A stretch of 64,000 nucleotides of DNA from Sphingosinicella soli (GCF_014199685.1 NZ_JACHNZ010000008.1:36183-100182); one strand, 5' to 3'. Counted from the first letter of the stretch, positions 42,122 through 51,386 are shown. Made by a program: numbers and translations. Notes: generated by a model from the sequence alone, not told the origin.

Positions 42122-43266
42122 CCCAGTTCGACCTCACCGACGACCAGCGCGCGATCCAGGAAATGGCGCAGCGCTTCACCGCCGACGCCATCACGCCCTT
42201 CGCGGCGAAGTGGGACGAAGACCACGTCTTCCCGCGCGACACGATCAAATCCGCAGCCGAGCTTGGTTTCGCGGCGATCTATGTGTCCGAAGAGTCCGGC
42301 GGCATCGGCCTCGGGCGCCTCGAATCCGCGCTCATCATGGAAGCGATGGCTTATGGCTGCCCCGCCGTTTCCGCCTTCATCTCCATCCACAACATGGCCT
42401 CGTGGATGATCGACGGCTTCGGCGGCGACACCGTGAAGGCGAAGTATCTGCCGAGCCTCGTCTCGATGGACCGGATCGCGAGCTATTGCCTCACCGAACC
42501 GGGTTCGGGATCGGACGCGGCGGCGCTGAAGACCAAGGCGGTGCGCGAGGGCGACCACTATGTCGTCACCGGATCGAAGGCCTTCATTTCGGGCGCGGGC
42601 GAGAACGAGGTTTACGTCACGATGGTCCGCACCGGCGGCGAGGGGCCCAAGGGCATTTCCTGCCTCGTCATCGAGAAGGACATGCCGGGCGTCAGCTTCG
42701 GCGCGAACGAAAAGAAGATGGGCTGGCGCGCGCAGCCGACCGCGCAGGTCAATTTCGACGGCGTGCGCGTGCCGGTGGAAAACCTCGTCGGCGGCGAGGG
42801 CGACGGCTTCAAGATCGCGATGGCGGGCCTCGACGGCGGCCGCCTCAACATCGGCGCGTGCAGCCTGGGCGGCGCGCAGCGCGCGATCGACGAGGCGATC
42901 GCCTACACACGTCAGCGCAGCCAGTTCGGCAAGGCCATCGCCGATTTCCAGAACACGCAGTTCCGCCTCGCCGACATGGAGACGGAGCTTCAAGCCGCGC
43001 GCATCCTGCTCTACGCCGCCGCCGCGAAGGTGACGGCGAAATCGCCCGACAAGACCAAGTTCTCGGCAATGGCGAAGCGCTTCGCCACCGACACCGGCAT
43101 GTCGGTCGTGGACCGCGCGCTGCAGATGTTCGGCGGTTACGGCTATTTGCAGGACTATCCGATCGAGAAGCTGTACCGCGACCTGCGCGTCCACCAGATC
43201 CTTGAAGGCACCAACGAGATCATGCGCGTCGTCATCGCGCGCGAGCTGATGCGGGCCGCCAACTGA
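42118..43266 (+). CDS. Acyl-CoA dehydrogenase (isobutyryl-CoA dehydrogenase-like)
   Basis: 382 residues, FAD-dependent. CLTEPGSGSDAAAL and GGYGYLQDYPIEKLYRDLR are family signatures, and the catalytic Glu363 lies in EGTNEIMR. The internal MGWRAQPTAQVNFDGVRVP block and the mmsA context favour the valine pathway (isobutyryl-CoA to methacrylyl-CoA), though short branched specificities cannot be separated by eye. ATG at 42118 overlaps the Rid stop. It overlaps the DUF423 start by one base. Confidence 0.93.
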   Translation: MTQFDLTDDQRAIQEMAQRFTADAITPFAAKWDEDHVFPRDTIKSAAELGFAAIYVSEESGGIGLGRLESALIMEAMAYGCPAVSAFISIHNMASWMIDGFGGDTVKAKYLPSLVSMDRIASYCLTEPGSGSDAAALKTKAVREGDHYVVTGSKAFISGAGENEVYVTMVRTGGEGPKGISCLVIEKDMPGVSFGANEKKMGWRAQPTAQVNFDGVRVPVENLVGGEGDGFKIAMAGLDGGRLNIGACSLGGAQRAIDEAIAYTRQRSQFGKAIADFQNTQFRLADMETELQAARILLYAAAAKVTAKSPDKTKFSAMAKRFATDTGMSVVDRALQMFGGYGYLQDYPIEKLYRDLRVHQILEGTNEIMRVVIARELMRAAN

Positions 43267-43592
43267 TGCTCGGCGCGCTGGCGGCGCTGAACGGTCTCCT
43301 CGCGGTGATCGTCGGCGCGTTCGGCGCGCATGCCATGACCGACGCGCAGGCGAAGGCGTGGGTGGCGACCGGCGCGCTCTACGGCCTTGGCCATGCCGCC
43401 GCCGCGCTCACCGTGATGGCCCGCGCGCCGACCGCCGCGTGGGCGATGTCCGCCGGCGCGATCGTCTTTTCGGGCACGCTTTACCTGATGGCGCTCGGCC
43501 TCCCGCGCTGGCTCGGCGCGGTGACGCCGATCGGCGGCGTGCTGATGATCGCGGGCTGGGCGCTTCTCATCTGGCATTTCCTGCGCGCCTGA
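43266..43592 (+). CDS. DUF423 family membrane protein
   Basis: 108 residues with four hydrophobic helices. The DUF423 pattern is present: an N-terminal GLLAVIVGAFGAHAM, ATGALYGLGHAAAALTV and IVFSGTLYLMALG, then GVLMIAGWALLIW. Function unknown. It overlaps the dehydrogenase stop by one base (TGATG), so it is the last gene of the run, though its link to valine breakdown may be accidental. Confidence 0.88.
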   Translation: MLGALAALNGLLAVIVGAFGAHAMTDAQAKAWVATGALYGLGHAAAALTVMARAPTAAWAMSAGAIVFSGTLYLMALGLPRWLGAVTPIGGVLMIAGWALLIWHFLRA

Positions 43593-43665
43593 GGCGTCAA
43601 AATCGCTAGCGGCGAGGCGCGGCGAATTCCGCTACGGTGCCCCGAACACCTTAGGGAGACCCGCC

Positions 43666-44691
43666 ATGACCATCTCGCAGCAATGGACACTCGCCAGCCG
43701 CCCGCAAGGCGCGCCGACGGCAGAGAACTTCAGGCTGGTGGAGGCCGAGGTTTCCGCGCCGACCGATGGCCAGGTGCTCGCCCGCACGCTGTGGATGTCG
43801 CTCGATCCCTACATGCGCGGTCGCATGTCCGAAGGCGCCTCCTACGCCGCGCCGGTGCCGGTGGGCGGTGTCATGGAGGGTGAAACCGTCGGCGAGGTCA
43901 TCGAATCGCGCGACAGCCGCTTCAAGCCCGGCGACATCGTCGCGGGCCGCTCCGGCTGGCAATCGCACTGGGTGCTCCCCGCCGCCGAGTTGCGCGCGCT
44001 GCCCAAAGGCCCCTTCCCGCTCTCCTACCATCTCGGGCTGCTCGGCATGCCCGGCCTCACCGCCTACACCGGCCTCATGCGGATCGGCCAACCGAAGGCG
44101 GGCGAAACCGTCTGCGTCGCCGCCGCCTCGGGCGCTGTCGGATCGGTCGTGGGACAGATCGCGCAGCGTCTGGATTGTCGCGTCGTCGGCATCGCGGGCG
44201 GCAAGGCGAAGTGCGATTTCGCGGTGAACGAACTCGGCTTCGACGCCTGCCTCGATCACCACGACGCGAACCTCGGCGCCGCCCTGAAAGCCGCCGCTCC
44301 CAAGGGCATTGACATCTATTTCGAAAACGTCGGCGGCAAGGTCTGGGAAACCGTGCTCCCGCGCCTGAACGACTTCGCTCGCGTCCCCGTCTGCGGCCTC
44401 ATCGCCGGTTACAACGCCGCAAGCCGCGATGAGCTTTCCGGCGATATCCTGATGGCCGAACTGATGCGCGCCGTGCTCGTGAAGCGCCTCCACCTCGAAG
44501 GCTTCATCGTCAGCGACTACTGGGCCGAAACCATGCCCAAATTCGCCGCCGACATGACCCGCTGGCAGAGCGAGACGCCGTTCGTCTACCGCGAGGATAT
44601 AACCGAAGGCCTGGAGAACGCGCCCGAGGCTTTCATCGGGCTTCTTGAGGGCAGGAATTTCGGCAAGGCCGTGGTGAAGGTCGCCGATTAG
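43666..44691 (+). CDS. NADP-dependent oxidoreductase, MDR superfamily (leukotriene B4 dehydrogenase/CurA type)
   Basis: 341 residues, cytosolic and zinc-free. The LTD/CurA branch features are there: LWMSLDPYMRGRM, GLLGMPGLTAYTGLM, the coenzyme motif AAASGAVGSVVGQIA (about 147-161) and YFENVGGKVWETVLP. Reduces the C=C bond of unsaturated ketones or acids with NADPH; physiological substrate unknown. A separate promoter is likely because 73 bases separate it from DUF423. Confidence 0.93.
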   Translation: MTISQQWTLASRPQGAPTAENFRLVEAEVSAPTDGQVLARTLWMSLDPYMRGRMSEGASYAAPVPVGGVMEGETVGEVIESRDSRFKPGDIVAGRSGWQSHWVLPAAELRALPKGPFPLSYHLGLLGMPGLTAYTGLMRIGQPKAGETVCVAAASGAVGSVVGQIAQRLDCRVVGIAGGKAKCDFAVNELGFDACLDHHDANLGAALKAAAPKGIDIYFENVGGKVWETVLPRLNDFARVPVCGLIAGYNAASRDELSGDILMAELMRAVLVKRLHLEGFIVSDYWAETMPKFAADMTRWQSETPFVYREDITEGLENAPEAFIGLLEGRNFGKAVVKVAD

Positions 44692-44711
44692 GCGACAAGG
44701 CTGCGGCGGGT

Positions 44712-45344
44712 TCAGGTTCGGGACGGGTCGCCGGTTGCAGGCGTGTCGTCGGCAAGGCCGCCGCCGCCCATCCCTCCGCCGCCGCCACCGCCGCGTCCGC
44801 CGCCATCCTTGCCGCCGCGCCCGCCGGAGCCTGATGGGCGCGCGGGGCCCTGCATCGGGATGACAAGCCCCGCCGGAATGGCATCAAGGTCGAGCGCCTC
44901 GCGGATAAAGCTCCGAAGCGATACGACAAGATCATGCGTGTGAACGGGGCGTCCGGCGACCAGCTCGCGCGCCGCGTGCTCGGCAAGGCCGACCTGGTCT
45001 TCGGTGCCGAGCAGGATGATATCCGACAGCGCGGCCTCCACGGCATCGCGAATGCGCCGCGCGCGGTCCGACCCGCCGGTTGCATCGGCGCCTTCGCGAT
45101 TGCGCAGCTCGCGCAGATGCGCCGGATCGACGGTCAGCGTGCCCGTGAACGACCCACCGAGAACTTTGTAGGCCGCGATCAATGTGCGCAGACGCTCGTT
45201 GATCTGCCGGTTCATGCGCTCCCGGCGCTGCTGGATCGTGACCATCATCAGGAGCCGGATGCCGACGCCCAGGAGCGTGACGATCGCGAGCCCGAACAGC
45301 GTTACGAGCAGGCTTTCCCACGAACTGAAATCGATGTTCCGCAC
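44712..45344 (-). CDS. Small membrane protein with glycine-rich C-terminus
   Basis: 210 residues, not recognised. One hydrophobic segment (about 12-34), then a basic QQRRERMNRQINERLR helix, a helical body to about 160, and a disordered tail (about 166-210) in which over half the residues are Gly, with Arg, Lys and Asp. GTG start at 45344. The tail resembles assembly-type low-complexity sequence and could slip in replication. It ends 20 bases from the converging MDR gene. Confidence 0.7.
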   Translation of the reverse strand: MRNIDFSSWESLLVTLFGLAIVTLLGVGIRLLMMVTIQQRRERMNRQINERLRTLIAAYKVLGGSFTGTLTVDPAHLRELRNREGADATGGSDRARRIRDAVEAALSDIILLGTEDQVGLAEHAARELVAGRPVHTHDLVVSLRSFIREALDLDAIPAGLVIPMQGPARPSGSGGRGGKDGGGRGGGGGGGMGGGGLADDTPATGDPSRT

Positions 45345-45380
45345 GCTCGCCTCCCTCTCTAAATCTTGGTGGCCCGGACG

Positions 45381-46022
45381 TTATTCGCTCCCCGGCGCAC
45401 GCGGCGCCGTGACCCCGAAGCGGACGCTCACCATGCGCAGCGCAAAGGTCGCCAGCGCGCCGACGATCCCCACGGCGGCGGACGGCAGGCCGAGCGCATC
45501 GCCCCCGACGACGATCGCCGCGCCGAACATCGCGGCGAGCGCGTAGAGCTCCCCGACTTTCAGCACCCTCGGCACCTCGGCGAGCAGAACGTCGCGAAGT
45601 GCGCCGCCGCCGACGGCCGTGAGCACGCCGAGCAGCACGGCGGCCAGCGGATCGAGGCCGAACGTCAGCGCCTTGCGCGCGCCCGCCACGGCGAAGAAGC
45701 CGAGCGCCATCGCATCGAACAGCATGACAGGCTGGCTCGCGCGTTCGATCAGCCGGTGCCCGAAGAACACCACGGCCCCTGCGGCAAGCGCGGCGGGCAG
45801 ATAGCCGGGGTGCGAGAGCGCGGCAACAGGCGTCGCGCCGATCAGCACGTCCCGCGCCATGCCGCCTGCAAGGCCGGTCACGATCGCCAGAACGAACACG
45901 CCGAACACATCGAGCTTGTGCCGCACGGCGAGCAGCGCCCCGCCCAGCGCCGCGACGAAGATGCCTGCCAGATCGGCCCACAGCACAACGGGGCCGAGCG
46001 GGACAGGCGGCAGTTCCGTCAC
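45381..46022 (-). CDS. Trimeric intracellular cation (TRIC)-type channel / UPF0126 family
   Basis: 213 residues, about seven transmembrane helices with an internal two-fold repeat. Each half carries a Gly-rich turn with an Arg-Asp: GLAGGMARDVLIG and AVGGGALRDVLLAEVPRV. Bacterial TRIC homologs form potassium-permeable trimers. The GTG start at 46022 overlaps the YdjM-type stop (GTGA). The physiological role is not known. Confidence 0.9.
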   Translation of the reverse strand: MTELPPVPLGPVVLWADLAGIFVAALGGALLAVRHKLDVFGVFVLAIVTGLAGGMARDVLIGATPVAALSHPGYLPAALAAGAVVFFGHRLIERASQPVMLFDAMALGFFAVAGARKALTFGLDPLAAVLLGVLTAVGGGALRDVLLAEVPRVLKVGELYALAAMFGAAIVVGGDALGLPSAAVGIVGALATFALRMVSVRFGVTAPRAPGSE

Positions 46023-46957
46023 TGCGCGTCTTCCGGCACGTCCACCTCGACACGAAACATGCTCGTGCCGCGCTGATCGGTGAACCGCGCGTCGCCGAGC
46101 GTGACACGCGCCGTGCCGTCGCTGCGCGTCACCTCGGCAAACGGCAGGCGCGACCAGTAAAGGAAATCCGCAGCCTGCTTGCTGGTGCGCGCCGCCGCAG
46201 CGATCGCCGGATCATCCATGTTCGTTTCGAACGGCGCGTCGATCGACAGGCTGAACGGGAGAAGGTTCGCCTCTCCGTGGCCGTAGCGACCGCCGACGTC
46301 GTAGATCATATCCCGGCGAAACGGATTGATCGGCGGCGGGCTCGCCACCACCTGCCGGGTCGAACCGTAGCCCGCTTCACGCACCGCGACGGCCGTGCGC
46401 TGCTCGGCGACATGGCTGCCGTAGCCCATGAACCCGATGTAGAGCGCGACCGCGACGAGCGCCGCACGCGCCGGGGCTTCGCGCTTTCGTCGCCGCGACA
46501 GAAACACGCCGAGGCCGAGGGCGATCCACACCCAGAGATCGATGATGAACAGCGTGTCGCCGTAGAACCAGCGCTCGGTGAGCGGCATCAGGAATCGGAT
46601 GCCGTAGACGTTCAGAAAATCGAGCGCCGGGTGCGACAGCACGCCGATGGCCGAGAGCGCGAGCAGCCAGCCGAAATGCACGGGCGGGCGGGCGGCCGGC
46701 CGTGTGCCGCGCCGCGTCTGCCAGCGATCGAAAGCCTGCATGGCCAGCGCCAGGGCGGGAATCATGATGACCCATGCCAGCGGCCCGTGGGTGATGCCGC
46801 GGCGGAACGCCAGATTTTCATCGAAGGCGAGCCCGATGATATCAACGTCGGGCAGGTTGGCCGCGATGACGAGGGTGGCGACGCCGAGCCCCGTCTTGCG
46901 CTTCAGGCCCGCTTCGCCGAGCGCCCATCCGGCGAGCGAGTGTGTGAGATTGTCCAT
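46019..46957 (-). CDS. YdjM-type membrane-bound metal-dependent hydrolase
   Basis: 312 residues. The DUF457/YdjM start MDNLTHSLAGWALGEAG, ANLPDVDII, RGITHGPLAWV and the later LSHPALDFLNVYG supply the His and Asp residues thought to bind metal. Several hydrophobic helices cover the first ~175 residues; the rest (about 180-310) is an extracytoplasmic domain. Activity is unproven; an E. coli relative is LexA regulated. The stop overlaps the channel start (GTGA). Confidence 0.88.
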   Translation of the reverse strand: MDNLTHSLAGWALGEAGLKRKTGLGVATLVIAANLPDVDIIGLAFDENLAFRRGITHGPLAWVIMIPALALAMQAFDRWQTRRGTRPAARPPVHFGWLLALSAIGVLSHPALDFLNVYGIRFLMPLTERWFYGDTLFIIDLWVWIALGLGVFLSRRRKREAPARAALVAVALYIGFMGYGSHVAEQRTAVAVREAGYGSTRQVVASPPPINPFRRDMIYDVGGRYGHGEANLLPFSLSIDAPFETNMDDPAIAAAARTSKQAADFLYWSRLPFAEVTRSDGTARVTLGDARFTDQRGTSMFRVEVDVPEDAQ

Positions 46958-47005
46958 GCCGGGCGCACCTTATGGGGCGCGGGCCCCGCATTCAACGCCG
47001 CAGCG

Positions 47006-47782
47006 TCAGTTCCGGAAGGACGGGTCGATCCGGTCCAGCTTTCTGAGCAGCGCAGGCCACGCCAGCATCCGGTTGAGCATCGTCATCCCCTCCCCGCTCG
47101 ACTGGCCCTTCACCTTCTCGGGCGTGCCCTGCGGCGGCGCGTTCAGGTTCTCCCGGCCCGCCGAGAGCATGTGGACCTGCGCCTCGCAGGCGCGTTCGAG
47201 AATATACATACGCATGAACGCATCGGCCACGGTTTCACCCACGGTGAGCGTGCCGTGATTGCGCAGGATCATCGCCTTCTTCGTGCCGATGTCCGCGACC
47301 AGCCGTTCGCGTTCCTCGAGGTCGGTCGCGATGCCTTCATAGTCGTGGTAGGCGATATCGTGATACACGGCCATCGCGGTCTGCGTGTGCGGCAGCAGGC
47401 CGAATTCCATCGCCGAAACCGCCTGCCCGTAGGGCGTGTGGAGATGCACCACGGCCTTCGCGTCCTCGCGCGCCATGTGGATCGCCGAGTGGATCACGAA
47501 CCCGGCCGGATTCGTGATGTAGGGCGTATCGCCTACGGCGTTGCCGTGAATGTCGATCTTCACGAGGCTCGATGCCGTGATCTCCTCGAACATCAGATTG
47601 TACGGGTTGATGAGGAAATGATGTTCCGGCCCCGGCACGCGCACCGACAGATGCGTGAAGATGATGTCGTCCCAGCCGTAAAGCGCGACGAGGCGGTATG
47701 CCGCGGCAAGATCCACGCGGGCATTCCATTCTTCATCCGAAACCGTGCTCTGCACCGACGGCATCTGGATCGCGGTGGCCAT
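47006..47782 (-). CDS. Class II aldolase/adducin family protein
   Basis: 258 residues. Zinc-site motifs in order: LYGWDDIIFTHLSVRV, the acidic EEITASSLVKIDIHGN, VVHLHTPYGQAVSAM and ILRNHGTLTVGETV. These proteins cleave or isomerise sugar phosphates, or act as decarboxylases; no sub-family can be fixed. ATG at 47782 follows GGGGAGAGA; the start at 47830 is less likely. It is divergent from phoD. Confidence 0.92.
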   Translation of the reverse strand: MATAIQMPSVQSTVSDEEWNARVDLAAAYRLVALYGWDDIIFTHLSVRVPGPEHHFLINPYNLMFEEITASSLVKIDIHGNAVGDTPYITNPAGFVIHSAIHMAREDAKAVVHLHTPYGQAVSAMEFGLLPHTQTAMAVYHDIAYHDYEGIATDLEERERLVADIGTKKAMILRNHGTLTVGETVADAFMRMYILERACEAQVHMLSAGRENLNAPPQGTPEKVKGQSSGEGMTMLNRMLAWPALLRKLDRIDPSFRN

Positions 47783-47934
47783 TCTCTCTCTCCCCGGCAC
47801 GTTCGCCTTTTGCGCAGTGTGCCCCAGCACGGCCGGAATTCAAAGCCAGCAGGTTTCGGAGCTTGGATACCGTGATCTGCCTGTCACATTCCGGGCCTAA
47901 CAGGCTGCCGACCGCCATAGGGGAACGCGCCACC

Positions 47935-49557
47935 ATGAGCATCCACCTTCGCCGCCGTGATCTCTTCACCGGCATCGCCGGTATAGGCGCCGTGCTTCCG
48001 GGACGCGCCTGGGCCGCAGCGCTCAGTCGCGGCTTCACGCACAATGTCGCGAGCGGCGAGCCCTCGCAGACCAGCATCCTGCTGTGGACGCGCTATGTGC
48101 CTGCGGGCGACGCTGCGGCACTGACCGCCGAAATCGCCGAGGATTCGGGCTTCACGCGGATCGTCGCGCGGCGCGAGGCGGTTGCGGACGCGGCGAGCGA
48201 TTACTGCGTTCGCGCGCTTGCCGAAGGGCTGGAGCCGGGGCGCTGGTATTATTACCGATTCCGCACGGCGAGCAGCGAAACATCCCCGACGGGCCGAACG
48301 CGGACGCTGCCCGCAGGGCGCACGGGGCGCTTCAACATCGCGGTCTTTTCCTGCTCAAACCTGCCCTTCGGCCTGTTCAACGCCTATGCGCACGCGGCGG
48401 AGCGGCAGGACATCGACCTTGTCGTCCACCTCGGCGACTATATCTACGAATACGCGCGCGGCACCTATCCGAGCGCTTCCGAAGCGATGCCCGGACGCAT
48501 CATCGACCCGGCGGGCGAAATCGTGACGCCCGCCGACTACCATGCCCGCTACGCCGCCTACCGCCGCGACCGCGATCTTCAGATGCTGCACCAGCGCTTT
48601 CCGATGATCTCGATCTGGGATGACCACGAGTTCACGAACGACGCGTGGAAGGACGGCGCGGAGAACCACCAGAGCGAAACCGAAGGCCCCTGGGAAACGC
48701 GCAAGGCGGCGGCGAAGGCTGCGTACCGCCACTGGCTGCCGATGTCGGACGCAGCTTACGAAGCCTATGAGATCGGCGACCTCGCGACGCTGATCCGGCT
48801 CGATACGCGCGTCGAGGGCCGCGACCGGCAGCTTGAGCTTGCCGACGCCTTCACGCTGGCGGACGATCCGGCCAAGGCGCTCGCGGCGTTTCGCGACACG
48901 GTTTGGGCGGACCCCGCGCGGCAATTGCTCGGCGCGCCGCAGGAAGCGTTTCTCGGGGACACGCTCGGCCGTTCGGTGAAGGCGGGCACGCGGTGGCAGG
49001 TGGTCGCCCAGCAAGTGCTGGCGGGCGAAACGAAGACACCTGCGGGCGCGAACGCGTCGTGGCTCGGCGGGACGCCGTCCGACTATGTGAAGCAGCGTTT
49101 CGATGCGGGCGTTCTGGCCGGAAAGATCGGCCTGCCCTTCAACTTCGACGCGTGGGGCGGCTATCCGGCGGCGCGGGCGCGCTATCTCGGCGCAGCGCAG
49201 GCGGCGGGCGCGAACCTGCTGAACCTCGCCGGAGACACGCACAACGCCTGGGCCTTCGACCTTGCCAACAACGGATCGCCTGCGGGCGTCGAGTTCGGCG
49301 TGCAGGGCGTGACCTCTCCGGGCATGGAGAGCTATATGCGCGGCGCGGCGCCCAGCGACGTTGCAGCGGCACTTGTCGCCGCGAACCCCGAACTCAAATG
49401 GTGCGAGACGGAACGCCGGGGTTACATGACGCTATCGCTGACGCCCGATGCCGCGCAGTGCGACTGGCACTTCCTCGACACGATCCGAACGCGATCGACA
49501 GCGATCGCGGCGACGCACAGCGCGACGGTGCGGCCGGGCACGAACCGGATGGCGTGA
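47935..49557 (+). CDS. phoD: Alkaline phosphatase D (PhoD), Tat-exported
   Basis: 540 residues. A twin-arginine signal (RRRDLFTG, about 6-13) with a hydrophobic core ending near AWAA indicates folded export to the periplasm. An N-terminal beta domain (NVASGEPSQTSILLWTRY) precedes the metallophosphatase core: LVVHLGDYIYEY, SIWDDHEFTNDAWKDGA and NLAGDTHNAWAF with the metal ligands. PhoD releases phosphate from mono- and diesters. Usually induced on phosphate starvation; no convincing full PHO box was found. ATG at 47935 has AGGGGAA upstream. Confidence 0.95.
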   Translation: MSIHLRRRDLFTGIAGIGAVLPGRAWAAALSRGFTHNVASGEPSQTSILLWTRYVPAGDAAALTAEIAEDSGFTRIVARREAVADAASDYCVRALAEGLEPGRWYYYRFRTASSETSPTGRTRTLPAGRTGRFNIAVFSCSNLPFGLFNAYAHAAERQDIDLVVHLGDYIYEYARGTYPSASEAMPGRIIDPAGEIVTPADYHARYAAYRRDRDLQMLHQRFPMISIWDDHEFTNDAWKDGAENHQSETEGPWETRKAAAKAAYRHWLPMSDAAYEAYEIGDLATLIRLDTRVEGRDRQLELADAFTLADDPAKALAAFRDTVWADPARQLLGAPQEAFLGDTLGRSVKAGTRWQVVAQQVLAGETKTPAGANASWLGGTPSDYVKQRFDAGVLAGKIGLPFNFDAWGGYPAARARYLGAAQAAGANLLNLAGDTHNAWAFDLANNGSPAGVEFGVQGVTSPGMESYMRGAAPSDVAAALVAANPELKWCETERRGYMTLSLTPDAAQCDWHFLDTIRTRSTAIAATHSATVRPGTNRMA

Positions 49558-49612
49558 CGGGGCTTGCAAAATAGGACGGGAGGCGCTGGAGTGACAGCGC
49601 AGACGTCGTTCC

Positions 49613-49702
49613 CCGTCACCGTCATGCTGAACGCGTTTCAGCATCCATAGGGCAGCGCCGCTGAACCGCCGTATGGACCCTGAAACAAGTTCAGGGTGAC
49701 GG
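49613..49702. repeat. 90-base composite palindromic repeat
   Basis: Outer inverted repeat CCGTCACC (49613-49620) with GGTGACGG (49695-49702). Inside, two hairpins: ATGCTGA/TCAGCAT (49624-49644) and CCCTGAA/TTCAGGG (49678-49696). It looks like a REP-doublet/MITE; the CCTGAAACAAGTTCAGG core is common in sphingomonads (general knowledge). It lies between convergent phoD and aroB and fills that intergenic space. Confidence 0.8.
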
Positions 49703-49722
49703 TTATTGCTGTTGCATTTCTC

Positions 49723-50811
49723 CTACAGCCTCGGCGCGAGGAAGGCCTCCACGTCCGCCAGCGCTATGGTTTTGTCGAGATAGGCGTCGCCGATGCTGCG
49801 GGCGAGGACGAAGGGGGTGGTGCCGCCTGCGGCTTTCTTGTCCTGCTGCATGTGGTGGACGAGCGCTTCGACGGTGAAGCCGAAGCCTGCCGGGCTGACG
49901 GGCAATCCTGACGCGGCGAGGTGGGCCTGCGCGCGGGCGGCGTCCTGCGCGCTGCAGATGCCGCGTTCCGCCGAGAAGGCGAAGGCCATGACCATGCCCA
50001 TCGCGACGGCTTCGCCGTGCAGCAGCCGATCGGAGAAGCCGGTTTCCGCCTCGAAGGCGTGGCCGAAGGTGTGGCCGAGGTTGAGGAGCGCGCGGCGGCC
50101 GCTCGTTTCGCGCTCGTCTTCCGCAACGATCGCGGCCTTCATGCGGCAGCTGTGCGCGATGGCGTGAACCTGCGCGGCGCGGTCTCCGGCGAGGAGCGCG
50201 GCGGCGTTCGCCTCGCACCAAGCGAAGAACGCTGCGTCGCCGAGGAGGCCGTATTTGACGACCTCCGCATAGCCCGCGCGCATGTCGCGGGGGCCGAGCG
50301 TGTCGAGCAGTTCGGGATCGATGAGCACGCGGGAGGGCTGGTGGAAGGCGCCGACAAGGTTCTTGCCCGCCGCCGCGTTGATCGCCGTCTTGCCGCCCAC
50401 CGACGAATCGACCTGCGCGAGCAGCGTGGTGGGAATCTGCACGAATTCGCAGCCGCGCCGCGCCACGGCTGCGGCAAAGCCGGTGAGATCGCCGATGACG
50501 CCGCCGCCGAAGGCGATGACGGCATCGCCGCGCTCCACGCCCGCCGACAGGATGCGCTCGACGAGGGATTCGAGCGAGCGCCAGGTTTTCGTCGCCTCGC
50601 CCGCCGGGAAGATGACGGGATCGAGCGGGCGATCCAGAGCGGAAGCCAGCCGTTCCAGATGCGCGGCGGCGACGGTTTCGTCGGTGACGACAAGCTGCGG
50701 CCGACCGCTTTTCGGACGCCCGATTTCCCGCCCCGCATCGGCGAGGATGCCCGGCGCGATGACGATATCATAGGCGCGCGCGCCCAGTTCGACCCGAACC
50801 ACTTCCTTCAC
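49723..50811 (-). CDS. aroB: 3-dehydroquinate synthase
   Basis: Second step of the shikimate pathway, converting DAHP to 3-dehydroquinate with NAD and zinc or cobalt. 362 residues. The NAD and substrate motif AFGGGVIGDLTGFAAAV, RGCEFVQIPTTLLAQVDSSVGGK, and metal-binding LNLGHTFGHAFE and HGEAVAMGM are intact. The GTG start at 50811 overlaps the aroK stop (GTGA), so the pair is translationally coupled. Confidence 0.97.
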   Translation of the reverse strand: MKEVVRVELGARAYDIVIAPGILADAGREIGRPKSGRPQLVVTDETVAAAHLERLASALDRPLDPVIFPAGEATKTWRSLESLVERILSAGVERGDAVIAFGGGVIGDLTGFAAAVARRGCEFVQIPTTLLAQVDSSVGGKTAINAAAGKNLVGAFHQPSRVLIDPELLDTLGPRDMRAGYAEVVKYGLLGDAAFFAWCEANAAALLAGDRAAQVHAIAHSCRMKAAIVAEDERETSGRRALLNLGHTFGHAFEAETGFSDRLLHGEAVAMGMVMAFAFSAERGICSAQDAARAQAHLAASGLPVSPAGFGFTVEALVHHMQQDKKAAGGTTPFVLARSIGDAYLDKTIALADVEAFLAPRL

Positions 50812-51386
50812 GCGGATTCCCCCAGACGGCGGAGTTCCGCCACAATGGCATCGACAGCAACATGATGCGGCGCCGGTTCGCTCGATATGCGGATCTGCGC
50901 CTGCGCATAGAAGGGATTGCGCACCGCCGCGAGATCACGGAGCACCTGCCCGGCGTCTTTGTCCCGGAGCAGCGGGCGATGATCGCGCTTGGAAACCCGC
51001 TCGACAAGCGTGTCGATGTCGGCATCGAGCCAGACTGCAATCGCGCTTTCGAGCACGCGCGCGCGTGTCTGGGCATCGACGAACGCGCCGCCGCCCGTCG
51101 CGATCACCTTGGGCGGGCCGGAGATCAGCCGCGCGATCACGCGGCGCTCGCCTTCGCGGAACTGCGCCTCGCCGTAGCGCGCGAAAATTTCCGACACGGA
51201 AAGCCCCGCAGCCTCTTCGATCGCTTCGTCGGCATCGACGAAATCGAGGCCCAGACGCTTGGCAAGGCGGCGGCCGATCGTGGTCTTGCCCGCGCCCATC
51301 AGCCCCACGAGCACAACCGAACGGCTGAGACCGCGCCTGCGGCGACCCTGCGACGGGGCGGCGTTTTTTGGTTCGCAAGCGTTCAT
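50808..51386 (-). CDS. aroK: Shikimate kinase
   Basis: ATP-dependent phosphorylation of shikimate. 192 residues; a 22-residue Arg-rich extension precedes the core. Walker A LMGAGKTTIG (about 29-38), the DADEAIE shikimate/Mg site, and the ATGGGAFVD motif are in place, with a lid region KRDHRPLLR. It is the first gene of the aroK-aroB unit, divergent from a small membrane protein. Confidence 0.96.
   Translation of the reverse strand: MNACEPKNAAPSQGRRRRGLSRSVVLVGLMGAGKTTIGRRLAKRLGLDFVDADEAIEEAAGLSVSEIFARYGEAQFREGERRVIARLISGPPKVIATGGGAFVDAQTRARVLESAIAVWLDADIDTLVERVSKRDHRPLLRDKDAGQVLRDLAAVRNPFYAQAQIRISSEPAPHHVAVDAIVAELRRLGESA

Noticed and set aside
47860..47934. CTGTCAC near 47881 as a PHO box for phoD
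   Set aside because: Only one half-site; no second CTGTCA-like site 11 bases away on either side.
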